From contig JARKIP010000005.1 in the NCBI GenBank assembly GCA_029990175.1, positions 67,148,501-67,212,500 on the forward strand: a DNA stretch of 64,000 nt, written 5' to 3'. The notes beneath the pieces are model-generated. The model searched no databases and was not told the origin of the DNA. It saw nothing but the letters and a program-made list of their open reading frames with translations. Shown here one piece after another: positions 54,151-64,000 of the stretch (the stretch's first letter is position 1; every line of letters begins with the position of its first letter). The translations under genes and the position numbers were made by a program. Source of the DNA: Petunia secreta (Eukaryota; Streptophyta; Magnoliopsida; Solanales; Solanaceae).

Positions 54151-56418
54151 CTTAACTGCATCTTGAAATCTGCATATCCTTTGATGATCTCCTTCATGGT
54201 ACACTTCTTAGTGTGGCATACTTTGTGCCGATGTGGAACATTGGGCTCCAATTATCAAGGTTGGTCCTGACTTGCTCTAGTATAACTATGAAACTATAAC
54301 AAGTTTTGCAAAACTTTCTTTGCTCGTTTGATGTTGGAGAAACTGAAACGAACTGAAGTAAGACAAAATGATGGAAACGACAAAGCTTCCAACCAAAAGA
54401 CAAAAAAATGATGACGTCCCTTACGGGAGAGGTAAAGGACTGAAGAGATGACGATCTTATTAACATGACATGTATTTTGGAATCAACTCTTAATCCGCTC
54501 ACATAGTCCATCCATGACTGTGTACCCAGCTTTCCTAATCTTGTTTGATGGCAAATCTAACGACCCTCATTCGACTAGTAGTGCCCTTTCGGGTTTTCAC
54601 CGACTAGCCTCTCTATTTGTTCTTTTAACTCACCGTTGTCTTGCAGCGCCCTTTTAGGTTTTCACCGACAAGACTTCACTTTTTTTTTCTTTTTTTTTTC
54701 TTTTCATTTCTGTCATTTTTCGCTCTTTCCTCATCGATCTCCTATCTATCCTTCCTGATCGACCCCATTTTTTCTTTCTTTCTTCAATTTTCAGCCTTTA
54801 TCTTTGTTCCTTAGAGAATTTCTCCTTTAATGACCTTGGTGCTCCCAGCTCCTTATAGTGATTGATGGCAACAAATGCAACTTTATAATGTGAAACTTGT
54901 CCCTTGATACCCTACTCGGCTTGACATTCTCAATGATCGGTCAGAAGGGTCTTTATTTGGACTGTAACATTGGATTTGGTTAGGCTATGAAGAAAAGGAT
55001 TCAGCATAAAAGCTCAAAACATCTCATGAGACAACTAGAATGAGCATTACAACATTTGAAATCACCGCTTTTGAAAAATAAACCAAACTTTTCCCCAGTT
55101 TAGGCAAATTGGGGTTTCCTTTTTTTTTTTTTTTTCTTTTCTCTTTTTCTTTGGTTTGAAGAGCGGTATGAAAGCATCTCATGAAACGACTTGGTAAAAT
55201 ATTACAACCCTTGGAATCATTTCTTTTAAAATAATAACTAACTGAGGCCCCAATTTATTGAAACCCGAGGAATTATCTTTTGAATTTCCTGATATGCAAA
55301 CATAGGGGATACTGAGACTTCCCCCCAAGATGAACACAAAAAAAGCAAAAGGAATTGACTTTCTCCTTTTCTTTTAAAAATAAACTAAACTTCTGCCCCA
55401 TTTTAGGATAAACTGGGTCGCTTTGAGTTTCTTCCTCGATTTTGAGATTGATATCTTATGAAACATACGAATAGATGGTACAACAACATAGAAGTTTGTT
55501 TTTATTTTATAACTTCTGCCCCAGCTTAGCATACATTGGGGATTTGAATTTCTTTTGACATTGGCCGCAAACTTGGAGGCAAGCTTTTGCGTCAATATGA
55601 ACAGGGAAAAAATGAACTCTCCCTGTTAAGACCGCACCCGAATGGTTGCCTACGTATCCTTTTGAGAGGAATCAGGTCAGACGTAGCTCTACCACTAAGG
55701 TAGAATTTTTTTTGTTTTTTTTTTTTTTTTTTTATGTTTTCCCTTTTCTTTTTTCCTAATCACATCAAATTGATTCCAAGGGAGGGTAAGCCAAAGAAAA
55801 CACAGAATAAAGCTCAAAAGGGTTTACAAAGGATATACTATTTGGGTAGAAGAAACGAAAGTCGTTCGTCATCCCGACTCGAGAATGCCTCGCACAACTA
55901 ATGATTCAATCAATTGACCTAGATTGATCCACACGTGTCCTCGACTTCTGCTTCACTGATGGTTCTCAAGCTCGTATGTTATCTTCTGTTGAAGCAACGA
56001 CACATGATTTTTGACTTCTCACCGATCTCCCTTATCGGATGACTACTAATTAATTTCCAACCCATTTCAATCCCTCTTTTATCCCTCTCTACTACTCAAA
56101 TAACTCCCAATGTCAGAGCACGTGTTTAGATCAAGACATAAATTCCGCATGCATGTCATATTATTAAGGTCGACAAAACATAAAAATAGAATACTAAGAA
56201 AACAAGATCACGAAGGAAAATAAGAGACATAATGTTGAGACGAGAAAAGGATCCCGCTTTTCATTGAATTAAAGATAGAAGGGTTTGAACATCAAAACAA
56301 GCAAAATAATGCACTTGGGTTACAACCCTTGAATAACCAAGTACACAGAAAGATTAGCAAAACCAGCTGCAACATTTCACAGTCACTCAATTGCAAGTCA
56401 GGGCCGGTTTCCTGCTTT
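54151..56418 (-). other. Non-coding internal region of Tat/Ogre-like element
   Basis: About 2.3 kb with poly-T tracts (54680, 55121, 55707) and no enzyme-coding frame. It includes the second copy of the CCTACGTATCC/GGAATCAGGTCA motif at 55646-55689. In a complete element protease, reverse transcriptase and integrase would precede this region. Confidence 0.6.
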
Positions 56419-58700
56419 TCATGCATTGTTGAGCCCTTCACCAAGATGTACCATGCTGATACCAAAGAAATTCCCTGAATCTAGCAACATCTTCTGCTTT
56501 TCCTCATTTTGTCCAACTTCCATTGGGGTAGACTTCACTTCTTTGGGACTGATGAATGATCGAGTAAGATTTGGAATTGGCTTCTCGAGAGACATGTTCG
56601 TCTTCTTCATTTCATCACCCTTTACTCTGTCTGCTACCCCAAGCACAATTTCAGGAGCACAGTTCACTGTCACAAGTATTTGGTTAGCCCTAATTGACAC
56701 ATCACCAACAGGTACTATCGGCATTGCAGATTCAGCTCTCAAATCTTCTCCACATACCATTCCCACCATATACACATCATCATCATGGACGGGCAATGAG
56801 TTCTAGATGATATCTGGCGCATCTGAGCCCTCGACTTGGATCTGACCATTATCTATTAGAACATAGATCGCCTTCTTGAGACTACCACAATCATCTGTGT
56901 CGTGTCCTGGCATGTCTGAGTGGTAAGCATATTGACGAGTATGGTCTACCTTCGCCATTGGGAGGACATTTCCAGCGATTGGATTCAGCATATTCAAGTC
57001 CTTCAGCTTTTGGAAAAGGCTGGAGTAAGATTCTCCAATCGGCGTGAACCTGTTCTTTTCTTCCTTACGCAGCTTCTGATGATAAGCACTTGGGCGGAAA
57101 ATAGGAGGCCCCTCTGGCTGGTAAGGAAGATTTGATGGAGCTTGAAAATGATTATGTGGAGCTTGGTGAGTGGGATATGTAGGTTGTGGGGCAGGAGCAC
57201 GCCATTGCGGACAGAAAGGTGCTGGAGCATATGGTTGTCTAGATGGACTGAGTATTGTGGTGGAAGAGTGGAGTGTTGTGGATTTTGTGGAGGGTAGTAG
57301 GGTTGTGGAGGACGTATTTGTCGAGCTTGGTATGAGTGGGTTTGATAGTATCCTTTCTCGCTCCCTTTTTGCGAACCCGAACCTACTATGGCCACATCAT
57401 CTTGATTCTTCCTCCCCAAGGCTCGTGATTGGGCCTGTACCACTTGGGTGGTCCCCCTTAATGTTGTCTGGCTCACAATCTTGCCAGTTTGAACTCCTTT
57501 CTCAATCATTTCTGCTATTTTGACAACCTCGTTAAACGACTTTCCCCAGGCAGGGATCAATGCACCATCAAACTCCTCATCCTGAGCTTCGATGAATAAA
57601 CGAACCATGTCTTCATCAGGGATTGCAGGGCTCACACGAGCGGCTTGCTCGTGCCATCTGAGGGCATACTCCCTAAAGCTTTCACTTGTTTTCTTTTTTA
57701 TCACGTCTAAAGAGGATCGATCTGGCAAAACTTCAATGTGGTACTTGTACTGGTCATAGAATACCTGCGCCATGTCATCAAGTACCAACCATTTAGTTAC
57801 ATCCTGCCTCATGAACCATTCGGCAGCTGCACCCCCAAGCTTTCAGAAAGTATGCTATCAATAGCTTATCTTTCTTGACCCCTCTCATTTTGTTGCAGTA
57901 GGTCTTTATATGAACTCTTGGATCTCCCTGCCCGATGTATGGCTCGAACTTGGGAACTATGAACCCGTCTGGCAACTGCAATTCAGGAAAAGGGCAAAAA
58001 TCCTTGAAAGAAGTGTTGAAATGATCTCCATATCCCTACATAATCCTCACAACTTGTTCTAAACCCTTCACTTTACGCAAAACCTCGCTCTCGTCCAGTT
58101 TTCCCAACTAATCGAGCTCAACTTGAGACTCGTGATGGAAACCCTGATTATATGGACCACTTTTTCGGAAATTGGATTCATGGGGCGGATCATAGTGTTG
58201 GTCCCCAACCTGAAGATGTGGGTCACTGTTGTACCTGGCCGTGATGGCCTAGCTGGGCCCTGAAAAACTGGCACTTGTGCTGGAGTTGGGCCATAATGTC
58301 CCTCTAGTGGAGGTGGTGCATGAGGACGCACTTCAGTTTCATTTGTTACGCCACGGACAGGGGCAAGACCCGTAGGATAAGCGGGGTCCTCAACTGCCGT
58401 AGATGTGCCCGGTGCTCGTTGTACCGCTGTAGGCACAACCCCATCTAGGTTGGTTGGAATAGGAGGAGGTGCCCGTCCTGTGGTCAGTGCGTGATGCATG
58501 TCGGCCACGAGTTGTTTCAAAGTATTAACCTCCCCAGTCAATCTCTCATTTTCCAGTGCCAAGAGTTTCTGGGCACCGGTCTCGGATCTCTCTCCATCAG
58601 ATGGCATGGCTACGGGTGAAGTCACAGGTCCCTTTGATTTAGTTATGTACGGATGGGTCGATGCCAGAATTCCGTACCAAATCTCCTCCAAACTATTCAA
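56419..58700 (-). pseudogene. Tat/Ogre-type gag, broken
   Basis: Read from 58700: a leader with a short coiled coil (GAQKLLALENERLTGEVNTL) and a Pro-rich part, then FVIPKFEPYIGQGDPRVHIK near 57960. The capsid core follows (FYDQYKYHIEVLPDRSSLDV, EYALRWHEQAARVSPAIPDE, MVRLFIEAQDEEFDGALIP). A degenerate CCHC-like region (YAYHSDMPGHDTDDCGSL) lies near 56870-56935, missing its first Cys, and LIDNGQIQVEG follows. At least three indels and a stop (after DII) break it. The C-terminal 470 bp is the homologue of 1-692. Confidence 0.85.
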
Positions 58701-59880
58701 ACAAACTAGGTTAGCACAAAAGAATCGCAGATTGCAGCCTAAGGTTGTTATGCGTCATCCCGAAATGGTTAACGGCGTAAGCCGAGTGCACCGATCGTAT
58801 CTTAGAAAGATTGCTTATGAGCCTTGATCGAAATTAGAACAAAATTGTAACTGATACACAATCAGCGCAAGGACGAACTTGGATGATTAATATATTTATT
58901 TTTTCCTTTCCTCTTTTTTCTGACTCAACAAACGTAATTTAGACAAATGACACGAGACAAACTCAAAATAAAAGTGCTTGACATGATGCACGAGTCAAAG
59001 ATATATACAAACTGACACATTGGGCGGGTACACTGGACGGTGAAAATAATGAGACTCGACTTTTTAGCGGAGTCAAATTATTCTACCAGGATCAACGCAA
59101 AATACAACTTAACTAATTCCAATTTATCGCATGCACCCTGACTTGACCTTAAACAAAACAAATAAAGTGGGACCCTGAAATAAACATTTTTTTTTTAAAT
59201 TAAGACTCAACCGGAGATTCGAAACGGAACTTAAGAAAAGATTATGAAACAAACTATTTTTATTATCCGAAAGGTGACTCCAAAATTGGACATTACGACA
59301 ACATAAAGATGGACACAATTTCTTTTGGTTTTGTTTTTATTTATTTTTTGTTTGAAACAAACTCTTTGATCAAATTCGAGAAAGAATCTTTAGAGTATTT
59401 ACAAAATCTGGCAGTTAGGACGACACAAAATATTACACAAATTAGATGCAAAATTGATTTCTAAAATTGTCCATTATGACGACGTAAAAACCCGATAAAT
59501 TAATTTCATAATATGAACTAGACTTGGATACAAACTCAATACAAAAGAGTCCCAAAATTTTGCCATTATAATGGCGAAAAACTATGACACATTATTTTCT
59601 AACACTTGGGACCCAGCCCTGACGTAAAATGAGACTAAAAAATTTGAAAAATTTTCGCCATTATAACGGCGTAAAAGGACAACTAAACAAAAATATTTCG
59701 AGACACGGGACTAAACCCAATTTTTCTATCATTTTCACTTTTTTTTCTTTCAAAATTTGGCTCTCGCCCCTCGGTGATCGGTTAGCATAACAACCCTTAG
59801 ACTAGAACAAATGCAACACATTATATGCTCATGATGTGTCTTTTGGGGATGTGGGCCCCATTATGACACGAGGGAGTCAG
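58701..59880 (-). other. Leader region of Tat/Ogre-like element, no gene
   Basis: AT-rich, without a frame of note. It shows a repeated phrase of the type CCATTATAACGGCGTAAAA (59568-59585, 59646-59666, 59472-59488, 59289-59306), spaced about 80-180 bp. It ends at the Tekay LTR. Confidence 0.5.
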
Positions 59881-60782
59881 TGTAACGACCTCAAATAGTC
59901 GTTTCGGGAATCGGAACCTCGATTTGCGTGTCGATAATCCCAAAAGCTCCGTAAGGTCCATTATGACATGCCTGAAAATTTTTAGCTAAAACGAACTCTG
60001 TTAGATAGGTATCGGAGAAAGACATCTGTTTCGGATATTCGTTAAGGCTAAAAGAGGTTTCAGAGCTCGATTTGAGCAAATGAGCTCTGATGTGAAATCT
60101 GAAAGTTGCGTTAGGTTCGTATGGTAATTTATGACCTGTAGCAACCTTCAGAAGTGAAAACGAACCTCGTTTGATAGGACTTTTGATAAAGTCTCCGTTG
60201 CGGAAGTTTAAAAAGGTTAAAAGAGGTTTTCGAGCTCGATTTAAGTAAACGAACTCCGATGAGAGATCTGAGGGTTCCGTTAGGTTTGTATCATCCTTTG
60301 AGACTTGTAGCAACTTTTGAATTTGGATTCCGGGGTCGTTTGATTAAAATTCGCTAATTTGGCGAAAGTCGAAATTTGACCCTTTCCCGTGGGACCCACT
60401 TTTTGAGTTATAGAGATCCGAATTGAGTTTCGTCTTGACGAGCATGTCAACTTGTGTACAAAATTTGGGGTCATTCCGAGCTTCGTAGGGTCCCGTTTGG
60501 ACCCAATAACAGTGGCTGACCTGGTGCAAAGCCAAAAAAAAAGCTGCTGAATTCTGTTTTTACTGTTCAGCCGGAAAGAAATCGATTTTTCAGATCAATC
60601 CATAAGGAATTGGAAAAAAGTCAAAACATAAAAGTTGTAGCTCTTTGAGTTTTGGTTCCAATACCACCAACCTAGTATCATTTGGACATTTTTTTGAAAA
60701 GTTATTGATATTTTACTCAAAGCTATCCAGTGAGGTACAATTTGGACAACATGTGGTACAACTCTTTAAAGCTGCGGGCTGA

Positions 60783-60790
60783 TATATATA
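60783..60790 (+). promoter_or_regulatory. Likely TATA box of Tekay-like LTR
   Basis: TATATATA 900 bp into the LTR, followed by GC-rich CTAGGGCGGGC. It would place the hairpin array 650-850 bp inside the transcript leader. Confidence 0.45.
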
Positions 60791-61446
60791 CTAGGGCGGG
60801 CATTCATTTTTATTTTCATGTTTTGAGCTTCTAAAAGTGATTCCAAGGGGAAATTGAAGTACCAAAATCATTCCTAAACACAAGGTAACTATTCTTACCC
60901 ATTTTTAACGCTTTAATCCGAGGATCAAAGTGACGATCCTTGGAAAGAGGGTTTGAACCCTAGATTTGTGAAATGGGAAAAATGACCGAGTTGGACTCGG
61001 GTATGTACAATAATTGTACTTTTAGACTCGTGGGAGTATGGGGAGTCCGGAAACATAAATTTTACGGGTTTTTGGGTACGTCCGACCCGGGGGTATTTTG
61101 GTAAATTGCCTCTTAAATTGCGTAAGGGCTTAGAATCCTTTCCTCCCATGCTTACGAGTGCGACACTATTTCTTTGGCTCAGAGAGGAGTCTTACGGAGG
61201 CACATCGTTTGGGAAAGGAGGTCGTTCCTTAGCCACTTGAGCCGATTTTGAGGTAAGTGAGACTTGACCTCTATTTTGCTTGCGGATAAGATTTGATCTT
61301 GCTAAGTAAGATGTCGAGTACTTAATTGACTAGCATTGTCTAGTAGATAGTATTATGTACTACTCGTTATATTTGTACAAAATGGAGAAAGCGCAACCGT
61401 GACTTGTGTATAGTCGATGTTGTGTGCCGGTGTATTATTGATATGC

Positions 61447-61631
61447 TCTAGGGACAGAGGCCGATGGTGCGTTATGACCTAGAAGCAAAATTCCATCTAG
61501 GGACAGAGGTCGGTGGTGCGTTATGACCTAGATTTGGAGACTTATAGGGACAGAGGCTTGTGGTGCGTTATTACCTATAAGTAAAGTTGTTTATAGGGAC
61601 AGAGGCCTATGGTGCGTTATGACCTATAAAC
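61447..61631 (+). repeat. Four tandem covarying hairpins in the LTR
   Basis: Four units of 37-43 bp share the loop text GGACAGAGGyy followed by TGGTGCGTTATgACC. They are bounded by complementary arms that differ between units: TCTAGG/CCTAGA (61447-61483), ATCTAGG/CCTAGAT (61495-61533), CTTATAGG/CCTATAAG (61541-61581) and GTTTATAGG/CCTATAAAC (61589-61631). Arms change together, which indicates selection for pairing. Confidence 0.85.
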
Positions 61632-62345
61632 AAAGCCGCACAGGGTGTGTGCTTATGCTATGTGCTAGGTATATCATTACCTATGTGGTATGCGAGATAT
61701 ATCATCGCCATGCTGTGTGTTTATTATATTATTGCTTATGCCATTGTATCAATATAATATTGTATATGCTGCCTATATTATGTATCTTTATATTATTGAC
61801 CATGTTATGTATTCGCGTATTATTGCTTGTGTTGTTGTATAATTATATTATCGCATGTAATGTTTCTGGGTTACTGTAAAGGTGTGGATTGTACTTCCGT
61901 TATCTGCTTATGCATTATCAAAGACTTGTCCCGAAAGGGTAATTTAGCGGGCCTGTCGATGATCTTACTGGGCTTTGGCTCATAACTTACTGTTTAAATG
62001 TGCAGATCCTTCTACTAGTCAGACAGCTGGACTTATCTGATCCGTTCGAGGCTGTGGCTATTTTTGCTTGAGGTGAGCCAACTGCATGGTTCGCGGTGGC
62101 ATACCGTCTGATCCACCTTAGTGTTTAGTCGCTTCCTACATCTTGTATTATATATTATATATATCGGATGTCAGAATTCGTAGATGCTCTATTGACACTG
62201 TATTTCGGGTGGATGTCTACACCTACATTTTATTAAAATATTTCTATCTAAATTATCATTATGAGTCAGTTTAATTATTCGTGGTTCGCCTAAGGATGTA
62301 ACACTTAGGTGCCATCACGGCCCCAAAAATTGGGTCGTGACAAAT

Positions 62346-62357
62346 TGGTATCAGAGC
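62346..62357 (+). promoter_or_regulatory. Primer-binding site of Tekay-like element
   Basis: TGGTATCAGAGC (initiator tRNA-Met), three bases after the LTR end. Confidence 0.95.
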
Positions 62358-62553
62358 CCTAGGTTGTAAGTCGAGTCTTATTGAGTCAATGGAGCAGTGT
62401 CCGAGCAGAGTCTTGTTTATGGGTATGTTGTCGACCATACTTATAAGCGAGAGGCTGCAAAGGCATTTTAGGAAGAGTTGTTTCCCTTCATTTCATCTCT
62501 TCTCGTGCTTTGATGCTTACATAGATTCTAATCCTTTAATGTGATTATGACAG

Positions 62554-64000
62554 ATGGTGAGAACGCGATCGTCCTCTGCTTCGGGAGCTGGTGACGCACA
62601 GACTGAGTCGGTCCGTGGGAGAGCTGTGCGTAGCACATGGACTGGTGCGCGGGCACCTACTCAGCCGAGAGCGGCTACTACCATAGCTTCTGTGGGCAGA
62701 CCTCCTGCTGTCAGAAACACTAGTACAGTGCCACCGGTGTCTTCTGAGATACCCGTCACATATGTCCCATCGACTATGCCTTCTCTTGTGCCGGGTACAA
62801 CGGTATCTATTTCTGCAGATGTTCTATTGTGGATGATGGGCATGCTTGGATCTCAGGCCTCGCTTATGGGCGATATGCCAGTACCTTCTGCGGTACCCCA
62901 GCCAGTTACTCCAGCTATGAGTATGCCGACTCCTGAGGCTACTCCGGTGATTCCTCAGTCTACTCCAGTTATTAGTCCTATTGCTCAGCCTTCTACTTTG
63001 GCTCCTCAGTCGGGTATTCAGTTGGGTCATTTATGAAGCTCAAGCCTCCCGAGTTCGATGGTACCCCAGCTACTTGCACTGCCCAGAGGTATATTCAGAA
63101 ATGTGAGAAGATATTTTCTGTATTGGGTACTAGGGACACCCTTGGGGTGAGATGTGCTTCTTTCCATTTGTCCGGTGATGCCGAGACTTGGTGTTCTTCT
63201 ATGATGAGACAGAGGTCGAGTGATCTTCCTCCCTTGACTTGGACCGAGTTCGTTGCTATGTTTATGAGTAGATTTGTGCCTCAGAGTCATCTTGATGCCC
63301 AGAGACGCGAGTTTTAGTTGTTGAGACAGGGAGGCATGTCCGTGACTGCTTATGATACCAGATTTTTAGAGTTATCTCAGTATGCGCCTGCTATGGTTAT
63401 GCTGGAGAGAGACAAGGTTCTTAGATTTGTTGAGGGTCTTCACCCTCGTCTTCAGGTGGCTGTTGCCTCACATATTGGCAACAAGTCTTATTATGATGTG
63501 GTTGATATTGCGAGGCGTATGGAGGACATTCATGCTAGAGCAGATGCAGAGAGGGCGAGCAAGAGGGTGCGATATTTGGTACTTCTGGTGGCCCCTCACA
63601 TGGTGGCCAGAGTTTTCGTGGTCATACTCAGCCTAGGCTTCCCCAGGCCACTGCTTTACCATCTCAGGGTACTTCGTCGGGTGTCCAGAGGCCTCAGCCG
63701 TCTCAGAGGCGTGGGGATTCATCTCAGTCTGGTCCACCTGTTTGTGGGAGATGCCGTCAGAGACTATGGGAGGTGCAGGCCCGGAGGTGGACGCAGAGGA
63801 GGCGGTAATAAGGCTTGTTACCAGTGTGGGGATCCCAGGCACTTTGTTAGGGATTGCCCCTATGTTACTTCATCTGGACTTACCTCCGCGGGACATCAGA
63901 GTTCTGCTGCTATGGTTCGGTCTTCTCCTCAGGCAGCTAGGCCTGTCACTCAGGTTCCTCCTAGGCAGCCGGTTCAGAGAGCTCCTGGTCCTGGAGGTTC
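62554..64000 (+). pseudogene. Tekay-type gag, frameshifted, runs off window
   Basis: ATG at 62554 (MVRTRSSSASGAGDAQTESV) opens a Ser/Thr/Pro-rich N-terminus to 63036. A frame change there leads into the capsid domain (LKPPEFDGTPATCTAQRYIQ, FHLSGDAETWCSSMM), which meets a TAG at 63316-63318 after AQRREF. Sequence after the stop still encodes Gag (TAYDTRFLELSQYAPAMV, LRFVEGLHPRLQVAV). Another frame leads to the CCHC knuckle CYQCGDPRHFVRDC at 63816-63857. Protease would follow beyond the window. Confidence 0.85.

Larger units (their letters stand above)
48702..59880 (-). mobile_element. Tat/Ogre-like gypsy element without visible pol, 5' end cut
   Basis: Minus-strand element with 3' LTR 48702-52584, polypurine tract 52585-52598, a tandem-repeat region 53133-54150 and a decayed gag 56419-58700. 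Only about 3.8 kb separates gag from the 3' LTR, and it holds no protease, reverse transcriptase or integrase. The copy is therefore gag-only, or internally deleted. Its leader is cut at 59880 by a Tekay-like element. Its own 5' LTR is not in the window. The duplication beside the 3' LTR would be ATTAC (48697-48701). Confidence 0.75.
59881..62342 (+). repeat. 5' LTR of Tekay-like element
   Basis: 2462 bp, TGTAACGACC to GGGTCGTGACA. U3 includes a direct repeat of about 160-170 bp present two to three times (59946, 60105, 60274). TATATATA is at 60783-60790. Four hairpin units lie downstream at 61447-61631. Confidence 0.9.
59881..64000 (+). mobile_element. Tekay/Del-like gypsy retrotransposon, 5' part
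   Basis: 5' LTR 59881-62342, initiator-Met PBS 62346-62357, then gag from 62554, running past the window end. The gag style (short Ser/Pro-rich N-terminus, LKPPEFDG start of the capsid domain, CCHC) and the 2.4-kb LTR fit the Tekay/Del lineage. The bases before it are GTCAG. The other end is outside the window. Confidence 0.85.

Noticed and set aside
53094..54251. Minus-strand frames of 385 and 239 residues
   Set aside because: They are translations of the 36-bp minisatellite in two frames; two frames open at once is expected when the unit is a multiple of three and stop-free.
2259..62357. TGGTATCAGAGC and TGGCGCCGTTGC sites as tRNA gene fragments
   Set aside because: Each lies a few bases inside an LTR boundary and covers only 12 or so bases of the tRNA 3' end, which defines primer-binding sites.

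Overview
Plant nuclear DNA, most likely from a Solanaceae eudicot. The evidence is a plant-type secreted invertase/pectin methylesterase inhibitor (PMEI) gene, remains of a plant eEF1B (beta/delta) translation factor gene, and a dense set of plant LTR retrotransposon lineages (chromovirus-like gypsy, Tat/Ogre, Athila, Tekay/Del, Sirevirus). There is no sign of bacterial, organellar or rRNA/tRNA genes. Only the PMEI gene looks intact. Everything else coding is decayed host sequence or retrotransposon. The genus is inferred from general familiarity with these families and was not tested.

Layout. 1-692: minus-strand Tat/Ogre gag fragment. 693-3029: minus-strand 5' part of a Ty3/gypsy element, called gypsy-A here (gag N-terminus, leader, primer-binding site, 5' LTR). 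3030-4925: inverted, broken PMEI pseudogene with its 3' flank, carrying a TTA-flanked MITE. 4926-14393: the rest of gypsy-A on the plus strand, interrupted at 7338-11735 by a 4.4-kb solo LTR. 14573-15301: intact PMEI gene. 16578-17570: a GGTGGT-rich non-autonomous element. 17794-43012: minus-strand eEF1B pseudogene. One of its exons is cut by an LTR-like insert (18133-19907). One of its introns is about 23 kb because it holds three nested LTR retrotransposons: outer gypsy 20968-42814, Athila-like 23347-39274 inside it, and Sirevirus 29484-38356 inside that. 43784-48701: plus-strand Athila-like element. It is cut by a minus-strand Tat/Ogre-like element (48702 to at least 59880), which is cut in turn by a plus-strand Tekay-like element (59881 to the window end).

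How the parts fit. Several insertions can be dated relative to each other because 5-bp target duplications and TG...CA termini are still readable. Undoing an inversion of about 693-4925 would make gypsy-A continuous and place the two PMEI copies in tandem in the same orientation, with gypsy-A between them. gypsy-A lies immediately upstream of the surviving PMEI gene in the same orientation, so its 3' LTR could affect that gene's transcription.

Most unusual signals: (i) four consecutive hairpins in the Tekay-like LTR whose stems covary while their loops stay conserved; (ii) an 11-bp self-complementary motif repeated about 16 times across the Sirevirus in all three codon frames and in the LTRs, with the integrase region missing exactly at one copy; (iii) arrays of the palindrome GCGATCGC upstream of the gypsy-A TATA box; (iv) a non-autonomous gypsy whose pol region is replaced by unrecognised coding sequence.
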